Origin: Giesbergeria sp.
Lineage (GTDB): Bacteria; Pseudomonadota; Gammaproteobacteria; Burkholderiales; Burkholderiaceae_C
Direction: 5' to 3'
DNA: 16,041 nt
Assembly (NCBI GenBank): GCA_030690515.1
Contig: JAUYGP010000276.1
Coordinates: 1 to 16,041 of the forward strand
In this document: positions 6,854-12,963 of the stretch, one piece after another
How the letters are laid out: each line of letters opens with the position of its first letter
Position numbering within the stretch: position 1 is the stretch's first letter
Position numbers and translations under genes: made by a program
The notes under the pieces: generated by a model
Database searches by the model: none
What the model was told of the DNA's origin: nothing
What the model saw: only the letters and a program-made list of their open reading frames with translations

Positions 6854-6924
6854 GGGCGAACTCCAGACACGGACAGAGCCTTGAGAGGCCTTGATGGGCC
6901 GTGAATAGTAACTACACTGCCCGC

Positions 6925-8175
6925 ATGCAAATCTACATGGTAGGGGGCGCCGTACGCGACCGGCTGCTGGGCCGCCCCGTCAACGACCACGACTGGGTGG
7001 TGGTGGGCGCCACGCCGCAGCAGATGCTGGAGCTGGGCTACCTGCCCGTGGGGCGCGACTTTCCCGTTTTTCTGCACCCCGAAACACGCGAGGAATACGC
7101 GCTGGCGCGCACCGAGCGCAAGAGCGGGCGCGGATACCGGGGCTTTGTGGTGCAAACCTCGCCCGAGGTCACGCTCGAAGAAGATCTCTCGCGGCGCGAT
7201 CTCACTATTAATTCAATAGCTTCCAGCGCTGAATGGACGGGCGCTGCCGGCATTATTGACCCTTATGACGGCGTGCGCGACCTGCGCGACAAGGTGCTGC
7301 GCCATGTGACCCATGCCTTCCACGACGACCCGGTGCGCATCCTGCGCGTGGCGCGTTTTGCGGCGCGATTTACCGATTTTTCCGTGGCGCCCGAAACACT
7401 GGCACTGATGCGCTCGATGGTGCAACACGGCGAGGCAGACCACCTGGTGCCCGAGCGCGTGTGGCAGGAACTGGCGCGTGGGCTGATGGAGGAGAAGCCT
7501 TCGCGCATGTTCCACGTGCTGCGCGCCTGCGGTGCGCTGAAGGTGGTGCTGCCCGAGGTGGACCGCCTGTGGGGCGTGCCCCAACGGGCCGAATACCACC
7601 CCGAGATCGACACCGGCGTGCACCTGATGATGGTGCTGGACATGGCAGCGCGCCTGCAAGCCCCGCTGGCCGTGCGCCTTGCCTGCCTGACGCACGACCT
7701 GGGCAAAGGCACCACGCCCGCAGAGATGCTGCCACGCCACATTGGCCACGAGCAGCGCAGTGCAAAGTTGCTCAAAGGGGTGTGCGAGCGCCTGCGCGTT
7801 CCCACCGACTGCCGCGAACTGGCCGATGTGGTGGCCCGCGAGCACGGCAACATCCACCGCAGCGGCGAACTGGGGGCCGCCCCACTGGTGCGCCTGATCG
7901 AGCGCTGCGACGCCATTCGCAAGCCCGCCCGCTTTGACGAGGTGTTGCTGGCCTGCGAATGCGACGCGCGCGGGCGCCTGGGCTTTGAAGAGGCGCCCTA
8001 TCCGCAGCGCGCCCGGCTCGGCGCAGCGCTGGTGGCCGTGCAATCGGTTGCTACCAGTGTGATAGCTGCCAGCGCAGCATCCAAGGGCGTTACAGGTCCG
8101 AAGGTGGGTGAAATGATCCACGCTGCCCGGGTGCAGGCCGTGGCCGACTGGCTGGCGCAGGCCGCTGTGGGCTGA
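6925..8175 (+). CDS. cca: CCA-adding tRNA nucleotidyltransferase with HD domain
   Basis: The 416-residue protein is a class II nucleotidyltransferase that adds or repairs the 3'-CCA end of tRNA. Residues 1-12 (MQIYMVGGAVRD) and 20-24 (NDHDW, with the two catalytic aspartates D21 and D23) form the active site. RRDLTINS and DDPVRILRVARFAARF are the conserved nucleotide-recognition and neck segments. THDLGKG near residue 255 is the HD phosphohydrolase motif found in proteobacterial enzymes of this type. The ATG at 6925 is preferred over the in-frame GTG at 6901 because it matches the usual N-terminus. Two in-frame segments, about residues 97-109 and 379-391, are encoded by copies of a short repeat. 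Compared with the usual TINA-to-IIDPY spacing, the first adds about four residues. The enzyme should remain active because the motifs are intact. Confidence 0.96.
   Translation: MQIYMVGGAVRDRLLGRPVNDHDWVVVGATPQQMLELGYLPVGRDFPVFLHPETREEYALARTERKSGRGYRGFVVQTSPEVTLEEDLSRRDLTINSIASSAEWTGAAGIIDPYDGVRDLRDKVLRHVTHAFHDDPVRILRVARFAARFTDFSVAPETLALMRSMVQHGEADHLVPERVWQELARGLMEEKPSRMFHVLRACGALKVVLPEVDRLWGVPQRAEYHPEIDTGVHLMMVLDMAARLQAPLAVRLACLTHDLGKGTTPAEMLPRHIGHEQRSAKLLKGVCERLRVPTDCRELADVVAREHGNIHRSGELGAAPLVRLIERCDAIRKPARFDEVLLACECDARGRLGFEEAPYPQRARLGAALVAVQSVATSVIAASAASKGVTGPKVGEMIHAARVQAVADWLAQAAVG
7215..7250 (+). repeat. 36-bp stem-loop repeat inside cca (copy 1)
   Basis: AATAGCTTCCAGCGC begins the copy and GGGCGCTG lies near its end. 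CAGCGC (7224-7229) and GCGCTG (7241-7246) are perfectly inverted, giving a stem. Hand alignment to 8061-8096 gives 26 of 36 identical bases without gaps, in the same orientation and gene. It is translated as about residues 97-109 of the enzyme (SIASSAEWTGAAG region). Confidence 0.55.
8061..8096 (+). repeat. 36-bp stem-loop repeat inside cca (copy 2)
   Basis: The copy starts GATAGCTGCCAGCGC and has GGGCG near its end, 72% identical to the copy at 7215-7250. It is translated near the C-terminus (VIAASAASKGVTG region). The GATAGCTGCCAGCGC core resembles an abundant intergenic repeat I recall from Comamonadaceae genomes. Confidence 0.5.
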
Positions 8176-8179
8176 CCGC

Positions 8180-8821
8180 CTACCAGTGCAGCAGGCGCGG
8201 CCCCAGCAATGCCCCCAGCGCCGTGGGCAGGGCCATGCCCGCCAGGTACCACACGGCCAGGAAGGGGGCCGCCATTTCGGGACAATGCAGCGCATAAACC
8301 AGGGTTCCCAGAGCGCCCGCCAACAAACCGGCACCGGCACCGGTCCAGGCCAGCCGCGTGGGCGCTGCGCCGCGCATTGCCCAGAACAGCGCAGTCAGCG
8401 CAGGGGCCGAGAGCGCCGCGATGTTGAAGGGGCAGCTACGCCAGGTGCTGCCCAGGATGAGCGGCAGGCGCTCATCCGGCGCCGCCTGGCCTAGCGCCAT
8501 AACCGCCAGCACCCACAGCACCACCGGCGGCAGGGCCAGCAGCGCCAGCGAATGCCCCAGGCCCAGGCCGGGGCGGGCCAGCCGCCGCAGCAGCGCCACC
8601 CCCGCCACGGCCAGGGCGGCGGCAAACAGCAGCTTGCCCCAGAACATGGGCAGCGCAAGGGTTTGCAGCAGATCGGGCCGCAGGCCGAACAGCGCCAACA
8701 TCAGCACCGTGGCGCCCGCCAGCCCGGCCAACGCGGCCACGGCAAAGCGCTGCTCGATGGCGTGTTGCGCCACCGGCTCTGCGTCCTGCGCCAGCAGGCC
8801 AATCAATTCGTCGGTTCTCAT
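8180..8821 (-). CDS. nrsF: NrsF anti-sigma factor (DUF1109)
   Basis: The 213-residue protein has six hydrophobic helices at about 26-46, 59-78, 90-112, 133-150, 156-176 and 184-207. This is the DUF1109/NrsF topology of inner-membrane anti-sigma factors. The short cytoplasmic N-terminus (MRTDELIGLLAQDAEPV) is the part expected to hold the sigma factor. Two cysteines, C130 in WRSCPFN and C180 in LHCPEM, lie at the positions conserved in NrsF. In Caulobacter such cysteines are needed for sensing metals that release SigF. The ATG overlaps the sigF stop by 4 bp, so the two proteins are made together. It ends 4 bp from the convergent cca gene. Confidence 0.9.
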   Translation of the reverse strand: MRTDELIGLLAQDAEPVAQHAIEQRFAVAALAGLAGATVLMLALFGLRPDLLQTLALPMFWGKLLFAAALAVAGVALLRRLARPGLGLGHSLALLALPPVVLWVLAVMALGQAAPDERLPLILGSTWRSCPFNIAALSAPALTALFWAMRGAAPTRLAWTGAGAGLLAGALGTLVYALHCPEMAAPFLAVWYLAGMALPTALGALLGPRLLHW

Positions 8822-9360
8822 GTCGCTCCCCTGATGCGTGCGGCCAGGGCCTTGAGGCCCCGGTGCACACCGATTTTGACTGCCGATTCCGACAGCCCCG
8901 TAATGCGCGCCGTCTCCACCACCGAGAGCCCTTCGAGCTTGACGTGCACGATGGGCAGACGCTGGCGGTCGGGCAGTGTCTGCAGCAGTTGCCCCAGGTC
9001 GCGCCGCGCCTCGGCAGCCTCGCTGTCGCTGCTGGAGAACAGCTCTGCGGCATCGTCCAGCGGCACGTTCATGGCCCCTTTCACGGCGTGCGAGCGCAGC
9101 CAGTCCACCAGCTTGTAGCGCGCAATGGCGTGCACCCAGGCCGTCACCGGCATATCGTGCCGGTAGGTATGGCGCTGGTTGTGCACGGCCAACAGGGTTT
9201 CCTGCACCAGGTCCTCCACTTCATCAGGCCGCTGGGCCAGGCGGCGGCGCAAAAAAGCCCGCAGGTGCGCGCTCAATTCCTTCAGGAAGCGCTGGTAGGC
9301 ACCGGTATCGGCGTCCAGCCCCTGCAGCAGCAGCGTACGCAACCGCTCTTCAATCTCCAT
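8818..9360 (-). CDS. sigF: ECF sigma factor, SigF/NrsF-linked
   Basis: The 180-residue protein has only regions 2 and 4, as in ECF sigma factors. Region 2 spans about residues 46-90 (DEVEDLVQETLLAVHNQ, then TYRHDMPVTAWVHAIARYKLVDWLR, split here by the usual loop). Region 4 spans about 124-175 (LPDRQRLPIVHVKLEG, then ETARITGLSESAVKIGVHRG). The start at 9360 has GGGAG 8 bp upstream and aligns with the family; an in-frame extension to 9414 would pass through the predicted promoter. The gene is coupled to nrsF and divergent from the bufferin operon. A TGTAACC-N16-CGAAT site just upstream of its start predicts self-activation. The very short leader (roughly 12 nt) follows from that promoter position. 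Confidence 0.93.
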   Translation of the reverse strand: MEIEERLRTLLLQGLDADTGAYQRFLKELSAHLRAFLRRRLAQRPDEVEDLVQETLLAVHNQRHTYRHDMPVTAWVHAIARYKLVDWLRSHAVKGAMNVPLDDAAELFSSSDSEAAEARRDLGQLLQTLPDRQRLPIVHVKLEGLSVVETARITGLSESAVKIGVHRGLKALAARIRGAT

Positions 9361-9377
9361 GGCAGCTCCCTGGTGGT

Positions 9378-9405
9378 ATTCGGTGTGCGGGGCCTGCCGG
9401 TTACA
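9378..9405 (-). promoter_or_regulatory. SigF-type promoter of sigF-nrsF
   Basis: On the minus strand, TGTAACC (9405-9399) is followed by exactly 16 bases and then CGAAT (9382-9378). The motif and spacing agree with the Caulobacter SigF promoter as I recall it and are identical to the site facing bufA1. The expected transcript start is near 9371, just before the ribosome site. Confidence 0.82.
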
Positions 9406-9447
9406 GCACCACACAAAAATTCTTTTGCCCCTTTTTTTGCACGCGGC

Positions 9448-9475
9448 TGTAACCCGCCGCCGCTTCCCCGCGAAT
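9448..9475 (+). promoter_or_regulatory. SigF-type promoter of the bufferin operon
   Basis: TGTAACC (9448-9454), 16 bases, then CGAAT (9471-9475). It is identical in motif and spacing to the divergent site for sigF. The 42 bp between the two -35 boxes (9406-9447) are AT-rich, with runs of A and T. The expected transcript start is near 9482, leaving an untranslated leader of about 80 nt before bufA1. Confidence 0.85.
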
Positions 9476-9481
9476 TACAAC

Positions 9482-9531
9482 GCAGATCGGGCACTGCGGC
9501 GCACCGCGCTCCGGCACCCAGGTCTGCTTTT
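9482..9531 (+). promoter_or_regulatory. Stem-loop with T-run in the bufA1 leader
   Basis: GCAGATCGGG (9482-9491) can pair with CCC (9517-9519), a bulged A, and GGTCTGC (9521-9527), giving ten pairs including one G-U. TTTT follows (9528-9531). It begins where transcription is predicted to start. It may act as a terminator-like attenuator or as a 5' stabilising hairpin. Confidence 0.5.
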
Positions 9532-9561
9532 CTCTCATTTCAACTTTCCGGAGCAACCGCC

Positions 9562-9858
9562 ATGACCACACGTACCCTCACCCTCGGCGCCCTCGCTTTT
9601 GCCGCCCTCACTTCTGGCGCCGCCATGGCCCAGTCCGACAGCATGAACAAATCCGGCGACATGGCCAAGCCCGCCATGGAGAAATGCTACGGCGTTTCTA
9701 TGGCCGGCAAGAACGACTGCGCCGCCGGCCCCGGCACCACCTGCGCAGGAACCTCGAAGGTGGACTACCAGGGGAACGCCTGGAAGTATGTGCCCGCAGG
9801 CACCTGCAACACCATCAAAACGCCCAAGGGCATGGGCACGCTCGAAGCGATGAAGTGA
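9562..9858 (+). CDS. bufA1: BufA1 bufferin precursor (DUF2282)
   Basis: The 98-residue secreted peptide has a signal peptide (MTTRTLTLGALAFAALTSG, cut likely after AMA at 23). A short Met/Lys linker follows, and then a core with four cysteines: C42 in KCYGVS, C53 in KNDCAAG, C61 in GTTCAGTS and C82 in AGTCNT. This spacing is the DUF2282/BufA1 signature. From published work on bufferins as I recall it, the two central cysteines (NDC and TTC) are modified by the DUF692 enzyme, and the exported peptide binds copper in the periplasm. The gene has GGAG at 9550-9553, 8 bp before the ATG. It is the first gene of the operon behind a SigF-type promoter. The same frame stays open far upstream, but that part is antisense to sigF and not coding. 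Confidence 0.93.
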   Translation: MTTRTLTLGALAFAALTSGAAMAQSDSMNKSGDMAKPAMEKCYGVSMAGKNDCAAGPGTTCAGTSKVDYQGNAWKYVPAGTCNTIKTPKGMGTLEAMK

Positions 9859-10015
9859 AACACCCCCCTTGTCGCTTCGCTCCTTCCCCCCGCTCTCGCA
9901 GCGCTGCGCGCTGCGGGCAGGGGGACGCTCCCGGCGCAGCGGGGCGGCCCTTGCGCGGGAGCCCTGGCCTGAACCGCGCCGGTCTCCTGCGGTGTTGGCG
10001 ACGCGAAGCGCAATG
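9859..10015 (+). repeat. GC-rich repeat-like spacer with strong hairpin between bufA1 and bufB
   Basis: The bufA1-bufB gap is 186 bp, while the other genes of the operon nearly touch. It contains GCAGCGC (9898-9904), a TGC loop and GCGCTGC (9908-9914). These are flanked by CCCCCC (9886-9891) and GGGGG (9920-9924), forming a long stem. The wording (GTCGCTTCGC, GGGCGGCCCTTGCGCGGG, CCCTGGCCTG) matches an abundant Comamonadaceae intergenic repeat as I remember it. It carries no reading frame of note. Its end is approximate. Confidence 0.55.
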
Positions 10016-10044
10016 GAGTCATTGATATTGAACTGGAGGGCACC

Positions 10045-10956
10045 ATGCATCAGCCATTGACCGCAGGCCTGGGCCTCAAGCCCCAGCACTATGACGAGGC
10101 CTTGCACTGCACGGCCGAAGGCCTGTGGTGGGAGGTACACCCCGAGAACTATCTGGCCGATGGCGGCCCGCGCCTGGCGTGGCTGCAGGCCATCCGTGCG
10201 CGGCACCCGGTATCGCTGCACGGCGTGTCACTCTCGCTGGCCGCCGATGCGCCGCCCGACGCCGCGCACCTGCAGCGCCTGGCAGCGCTGGTGCAGCGCA
10301 TCGAGCCCGCGCTGGTGTCCGAGCACCTGGCCTGGTCTGCGTGGCGCGGGCGCTATCACCCGGACCTGCTGCCGTTTCCGCGCACCCACGAGGCGCTGGA
10401 GCGCATTGCTGGCAACATTGCCCGCACCCAGGACGTGCTGCAACGCCCCATCGCCATCGAGAACCCCACACACTACCTGCACATCGACGGCCACGACTGG
10501 GCTGAAACCGATTTCCTGGCCGAGCTGGTGCGCCGCACCGGCTGCAGCCTGCTGCTCGATGTGAACAACGTCTACATCAGCGCCCACAACCTGGGCACCT
10601 GCGCCACCGATTACCTCGACGCCTTTCCCGGGCAGGCCATTGCCGAGATCCACCTCGCGGGCCACCATGCCGACCCCCAACTGGGCGACGCCCTGCTGAT
10701 CGACAGCCACGACGCGCCGGTGGCTGACGCGGTATGGGCCTTGTACGAACACCTGATTGCACGCACCGGACCGCGTCCCACCCTGATCGAGCGCGACGAC
10801 CAGTTGCCCCCCTTTGCCGAACTGCTGGCCGAACGCGAGCGTGCGCACGCCCTGCTGGACGCCTGTGATTGCGTTTCTCAATCCATCGAGTACGCGAAGG
10901 CGAAGCGCAGACAGTGCTGCAGCACGGCAAGCGAAGCCGACAAAGTAATCGTTTGA
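10045..10956 (+). CDS. bufB: BufB, DUF692 multinuclear iron oxidase
   Basis: The 303-residue TIM-barrel protein belongs to the MbnB/DUF692 family, which uses a cluster of non-haem irons to modify cysteines in a peptide precursor. Conserved polar positions are visible: E30 and H32 in WEVHPENY, H59 in SLHGVSLSL, E93 and H94 in SEHLAW, E139 and N140 in IENPTHY, D172 and N174-N175 in LLDVNNVY, H203 in EIHLAGHH, H222 in DSHDAPV and E249 in LIERDD. The likely substrate is BufA1. The start at 10045 follows TGGAGGGCACC, a good ribosome site. The C-terminus from about residue 277 (VSQSIEYAKAKRRQCCSTAS) is unlike the family. It is encoded by an inverted-repeat element (10874-10964) that also supplies the stop codon. 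Confidence 0.93.
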   Translation: MHQPLTAGLGLKPQHYDEALHCTAEGLWWEVHPENYLADGGPRLAWLQAIRARHPVSLHGVSLSLAADAPPDAAHLQRLAALVQRIEPALVSEHLAWSAWRGRYHPDLLPFPRTHEALERIAGNIARTQDVLQRPIAIENPTHYLHIDGHDWAETDFLAELVRRTGCSLLLDVNNVYISAHNLGTCATDYLDAFPGQAIAEIHLAGHHADPQLGDALLIDSHDAPVADAVWALYEHLIARTGPRPTLIERDDQLPPFAELLAERERAHALLDACDCVSQSIEYAKAKRRQCCSTASEADKVIV

Positions 10957-10964
10957 TTGAGAAA
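10874..10964 (+). repeat. 91-bp inverted-repeat element in the 3' end of bufB
   Basis: TTTCTCAATC (10874-10883) and GATTGAGAAA (10955-10964) are perfect 10-bp inverted repeats. The 71 bp between them include a 12-bp palindrome, GTGCTGCAGCAC (10914-10925), and GCGAAG-type motifs. The element overlaps the last 27 codons and the stop codon of bufB and ends 17 bp before bufC. It resembles a miniature palindromic repeat I recall from related genomes. Confidence 0.6.
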
Positions 10965-10981
10965 GGGAATGAGGTGTCGCG

Positions 10982-11761
10982 ATGCAACTGACCACGTTCC
11001 AGGACGGCTTTGCCGCCGCGCTGCTGCCCCCGCCAGGAGCGGCCCCCGCGCACCCCGCATGGCTCGATGCGCTGCTGGCCCAGCCCGGCTTTGCCGTGTA
11101 CCGCAACACCGTGCTCAAGGGCTGCATCGATGCACTGCAGGCCAGCTACCCCACGGTGTGCGCCCTAGTGGGCGAGGAATGGTTCCGCGCCGCCGCCGGG
11201 GTCTTTGCGCACGCCCAGCCGCCGCACGACGGGCTGCTGATGGCCTATGGCGCGGGTTTTGCCGCCTTCCTGGATGGTTTTGGCCCGGCTGCCAGCCTGC
11301 CCTACCTGGGAGCGGTGGCGCGGCTCGATCGCTGCTGGACAGAAGCCCACCTGGCGGCGCCTGCGCCCGCGCTCGACCCTGCGTGGCTGGCACGGCAGAC
11401 ACCCGAAGCGCTCGCAGGCCTGTGCCTGCACCCCCACCCCGCCGCCCGCTGGGCCTGGTGCGATGCGCACCCGGCCTACTCCCTGTGGCAACGCCAGCGC
11501 GAAGGTCTGGCCCTGGATGCTCCCCTGCCCTGGCAGGGCGAGGGTGGCCTGCTCACACGCCCGGGCGATGCCGTGCAATGGGCGGCCCTGCCACGGGCGG
11601 GCGCAGCCTTTCTGGAGGCCTGCGCAGTCGGCCAGCCCGTGGAAGGCGCCGCCGCCTGCGCACTGAACGCCGAGCCGGGCGCCGACCTATCCGCCCTGAT
11701 AGCGCTGCTGCTCAAGACCAGCGCACTGACCCTTGCAACGCCCCACCGGAGCACACCATGA
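10982..11761 (+). CDS. bufC: BufC, DUF2063 partner of BufB
   Basis: The 259-residue protein has the DUF2063 domain at the N-terminus (about 3-95). Its typical opening is LTTFQDGFAAALL, followed by FAVYRNTVLKGCIDALQASYPTV and GEEWFRAAAGVFA, then YGAGFAAFL and LPYLGAVARLD. In the methanobactin and bufferin pathways this type of protein pairs with the DUF692 oxidase and helps bind the precursor. The C-terminal half (about 120-255) is more variable. The ATG at 10982 has GAGGT at 10971-10975. The gap to bufB is 25 bp, just after the inverted-repeat element. Its stop overlaps the DoxX start by 4 bp. Confidence 0.9.
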   Translation: MQLTTFQDGFAAALLPPPGAAPAHPAWLDALLAQPGFAVYRNTVLKGCIDALQASYPTVCALVGEEWFRAAAGVFAHAQPPHDGLLMAYGAGFAAFLDGFGPAASLPYLGAVARLDRCWTEAHLAAPAPALDPAWLARQTPEALAGLCLHPHPAARWAWCDAHPAYSLWQRQREGLALDAPLPWQGEGGLLTRPGDAVQWAALPRAGAAFLEACAVGQPVEGAAACALNAEPGADLSALIALLLKTSALTLATPHRSTP

Positions 11762-12255
11762 ACCCCTCGTACACCACGCACCCCGCCACCCCCGCCACCC
11801 CCACCACCGCGCCCACCCAGGGCCTGCGTGCCCGCTGGAACCAGCTGACCGACGCCCTGGTCTGGCTCACGCCGCACAGCCTGCTGGCCCTGGCGGCGCG
11901 CTTCGCGCTGGCGGGCATCTTCTGGCAATCGGGCCGCACCAAGGTTGAGGGCTGGTTCACCCTGACTGACAGCGCCTACTTTCTGTTCCGGGAGGAATAC
12001 AAGCTACCCCTGCTGCCGCCCGAACTGGCTGCGCAGATGGCCGCCACGGCCGAGCATGTGTTCCCGGTGCTGCTGGTGCTGGGCCTGTTCACACGGCTAT
12101 CGGCCCTGGCGCTGCTGGGCATGACGCTGGTGATCCAGGTTTTCGTCTACCCCGACGCCTGGTCCACGCACCTGTCGTGGGCAGCGTTGATGCTGTACCT
12201 GGCCGGACGCGGCGCGGGCGTGGCGTCTCTCGACCGGGGACTCGGCTTGCGCTGA
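11758..12255 (+). CDS. bufD: DoxX-family membrane protein of the bufferin operon
   Basis: The 165-residue protein starts with a low-complexity Pro/Thr stretch (residues 5-20, ATPATPTTAPT). DoxX-type membrane helices follow at about 40-56, 98-115, 116-131 and 137-150. Characteristic words are LALAARFALAGIFWQSGRTK (43-62, the first DoxX helix), EHVFPVLLVLGLFTRLSAL and GMTLVIQVFVYPDAW. The gene is translationally coupled to bufC (ATGA overlap) with GGAG at 11748-11751. DoxX proteins accompany many bufferin and gig operons (gigD in Caulobacter); their exact role is not settled. It ends 5 bp from the convergent trxC gene, and no clear terminator is visible between them. Confidence 0.88.
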   Translation: MNPSYTTHPATPATPTTAPTQGLRARWNQLTDALVWLTPHSLLALAARFALAGIFWQSGRTKVEGWFTLTDSAYFLFREEYKLPLLPPELAAQMAATAEHVFPVLLVLGLFTRLSALALLGMTLVIQVFVYPDAWSTHLSWAALMLYLAGRGAGVASLDRGLGLR

Positions 12256-12260
12256 CTCCC

Positions 12261-12695
12261 TCAGAGCGCCGCGCGCACCCAGCGCTCGATGTCGGCCGCG
12301 CCCAGTGCCCCGGAGATACGTGCCACCTCGCGCCCGCCCTTGAACAGCACCATGGTCGGAATGCTGCGGATGTTGTAGGGTGCAGCCACCTGCGGATGCG
12401 CCTCGGTGTCGAGCTTGGCCAGCCGCACCTGCGGCTCCAGCGCACGCGCCGCCTGGGCAAAGGCCGGTGCCATCTGGCGGCACGGGCCGCACCAGGGCGC
12501 CCAGAAGTCCACCAGCACCGGGATATGGCTGCGCTGCACATGCTTGGCAAAACTGGTGGCGTCCAGCGCCAGTGGCACACCCGCAAACAGCGGCTGGTGG
12601 CAACTGCCGCAATCGGGCGCGCTGCCCAGCTGCGCGGCTTGCACGCGGTTGGTGGTGTGGCAATGGGGGCAGACGATGTGCAGAGCTTCGGTCAT
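12261..12695 (-). CDS. trxC: Thioredoxin 2 (TrxC)
   Basis: The 144-residue protein has the two parts of thioredoxin 2. An N-terminal zinc-binding domain has two CxxC pairs (C9/C12 in VCPHCHTTNR and C29/C32 in PDCGSCHQ), and a thioredoxin domain has the active site WCGPC at 68-72. The cis-proline segment RSIPTMVLFKGG follows. It is a cytoplasmic disulfide reductase linked to oxidative stress in E. coli. The ATG at 12695 was preferred to an upstream GTG at 12737 because it matches the family N-terminus. No good ribosome site is visible. A perfect 10-bp palindrome lies 13 bp upstream. Its position next to a copper-buffering operon, pointing toward it, is probably incidental. Confidence 0.95.
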   Translation of the reverse strand: MTEALHIVCPHCHTTNRVQAAQLGSAPDCGSCHQPLFAGVPLALDATSFAKHVQRSHIPVLVDFWAPWCGPCRQMAPAFAQAARALEPQVRLAKLDTEAHPQVAAPYNIRSIPTMVLFKGGREVARISGALGAADIERWVRAAL

Positions 12696-12708
12696 GGAGG
12701 GGGCTTTC

Positions 12709-12718
12709 AGAACGTTCT
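12709..12718. promoter_or_regulatory. 10-bp palindrome upstream of trxC
   Basis: AGAACGTTCT is a perfect palindrome 13 bp before the trxC start codon. It may be an operator half or chance. No convincing -35/-10 pair is seen around it. Confidence 0.2.
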
Positions 12719-12766
12719 TATTCCGACATCGGGCCACAGGCCGCTAAATTCAAGCGCGGGTCCCGA

Positions 12767-12961
12767 TCACAACCACTTGACGGCCAGACTCAGCACAAAG
12801 CTGAGCAGCACCGTGCTGGCCAGCGGAATGAACCACTCCCGCCCGAACAGCCGGAAGCGGAAGTCGCCCGGCAGCCGCCCCAGCCCCATGCGCTGCAGCC
12901 ACGGCGACAAGCCGTTGATCAAGACCAGTACCAGAAAGACGACGATGAGCCAGCGGATCAT
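12767..12961 (-). CDS. DUF2905 small membrane protein
   Basis: The 64-residue protein has two hydrophobic helices. The first is MIRWLIVVFLVLVLINGL (1-18) and the second is WFIPLASTVLLSFVLSLAVKWL-like (about 43-64, quoted in part). Between them is the conserved loop LGRLPGDFRFRLFG (27-40), which is diagnostic of DUF2905. The function of this family is unknown. The ATG at 12961 lies 2 bp after the stop codon of the methyltransferase gene, and no independent ribosome site is visible. Translation is therefore probably coupled to that gene. Confidence 0.9.
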   Translation of the reverse strand: MIRWLIVVFLVLVLINGLSPWLQRMGLGRLPGDFRFRLFGREWFIPLASTVLLSFVLSLAVKWL

Positions 12962-12963
12962 GG

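Noticed and set aside
7213..8340. 375-codon open frame on the minus strand opposite cca
   Set aside because: It is antisense to cca, whose catalytic motifs are intact. The composition is typical of a shadow frame and there is no ribosome site.
8863..9561. Long in-frame extension upstream of bufA1
   Set aside because: It is antisense to sigF and would hide the BufA1 signal peptide. The ATG at 9562 has a good ribosome site and follows the predicted promoter.
10957..11757. In-frame extension upstream of the DoxX gene and antisense frames across bufB and bufC
   Set aside because: They overlap BufC in another frame and give Arg/Pro/Gly-rich text. The DoxX family begins after the ATG at 11758, which overlaps the bufC stop.
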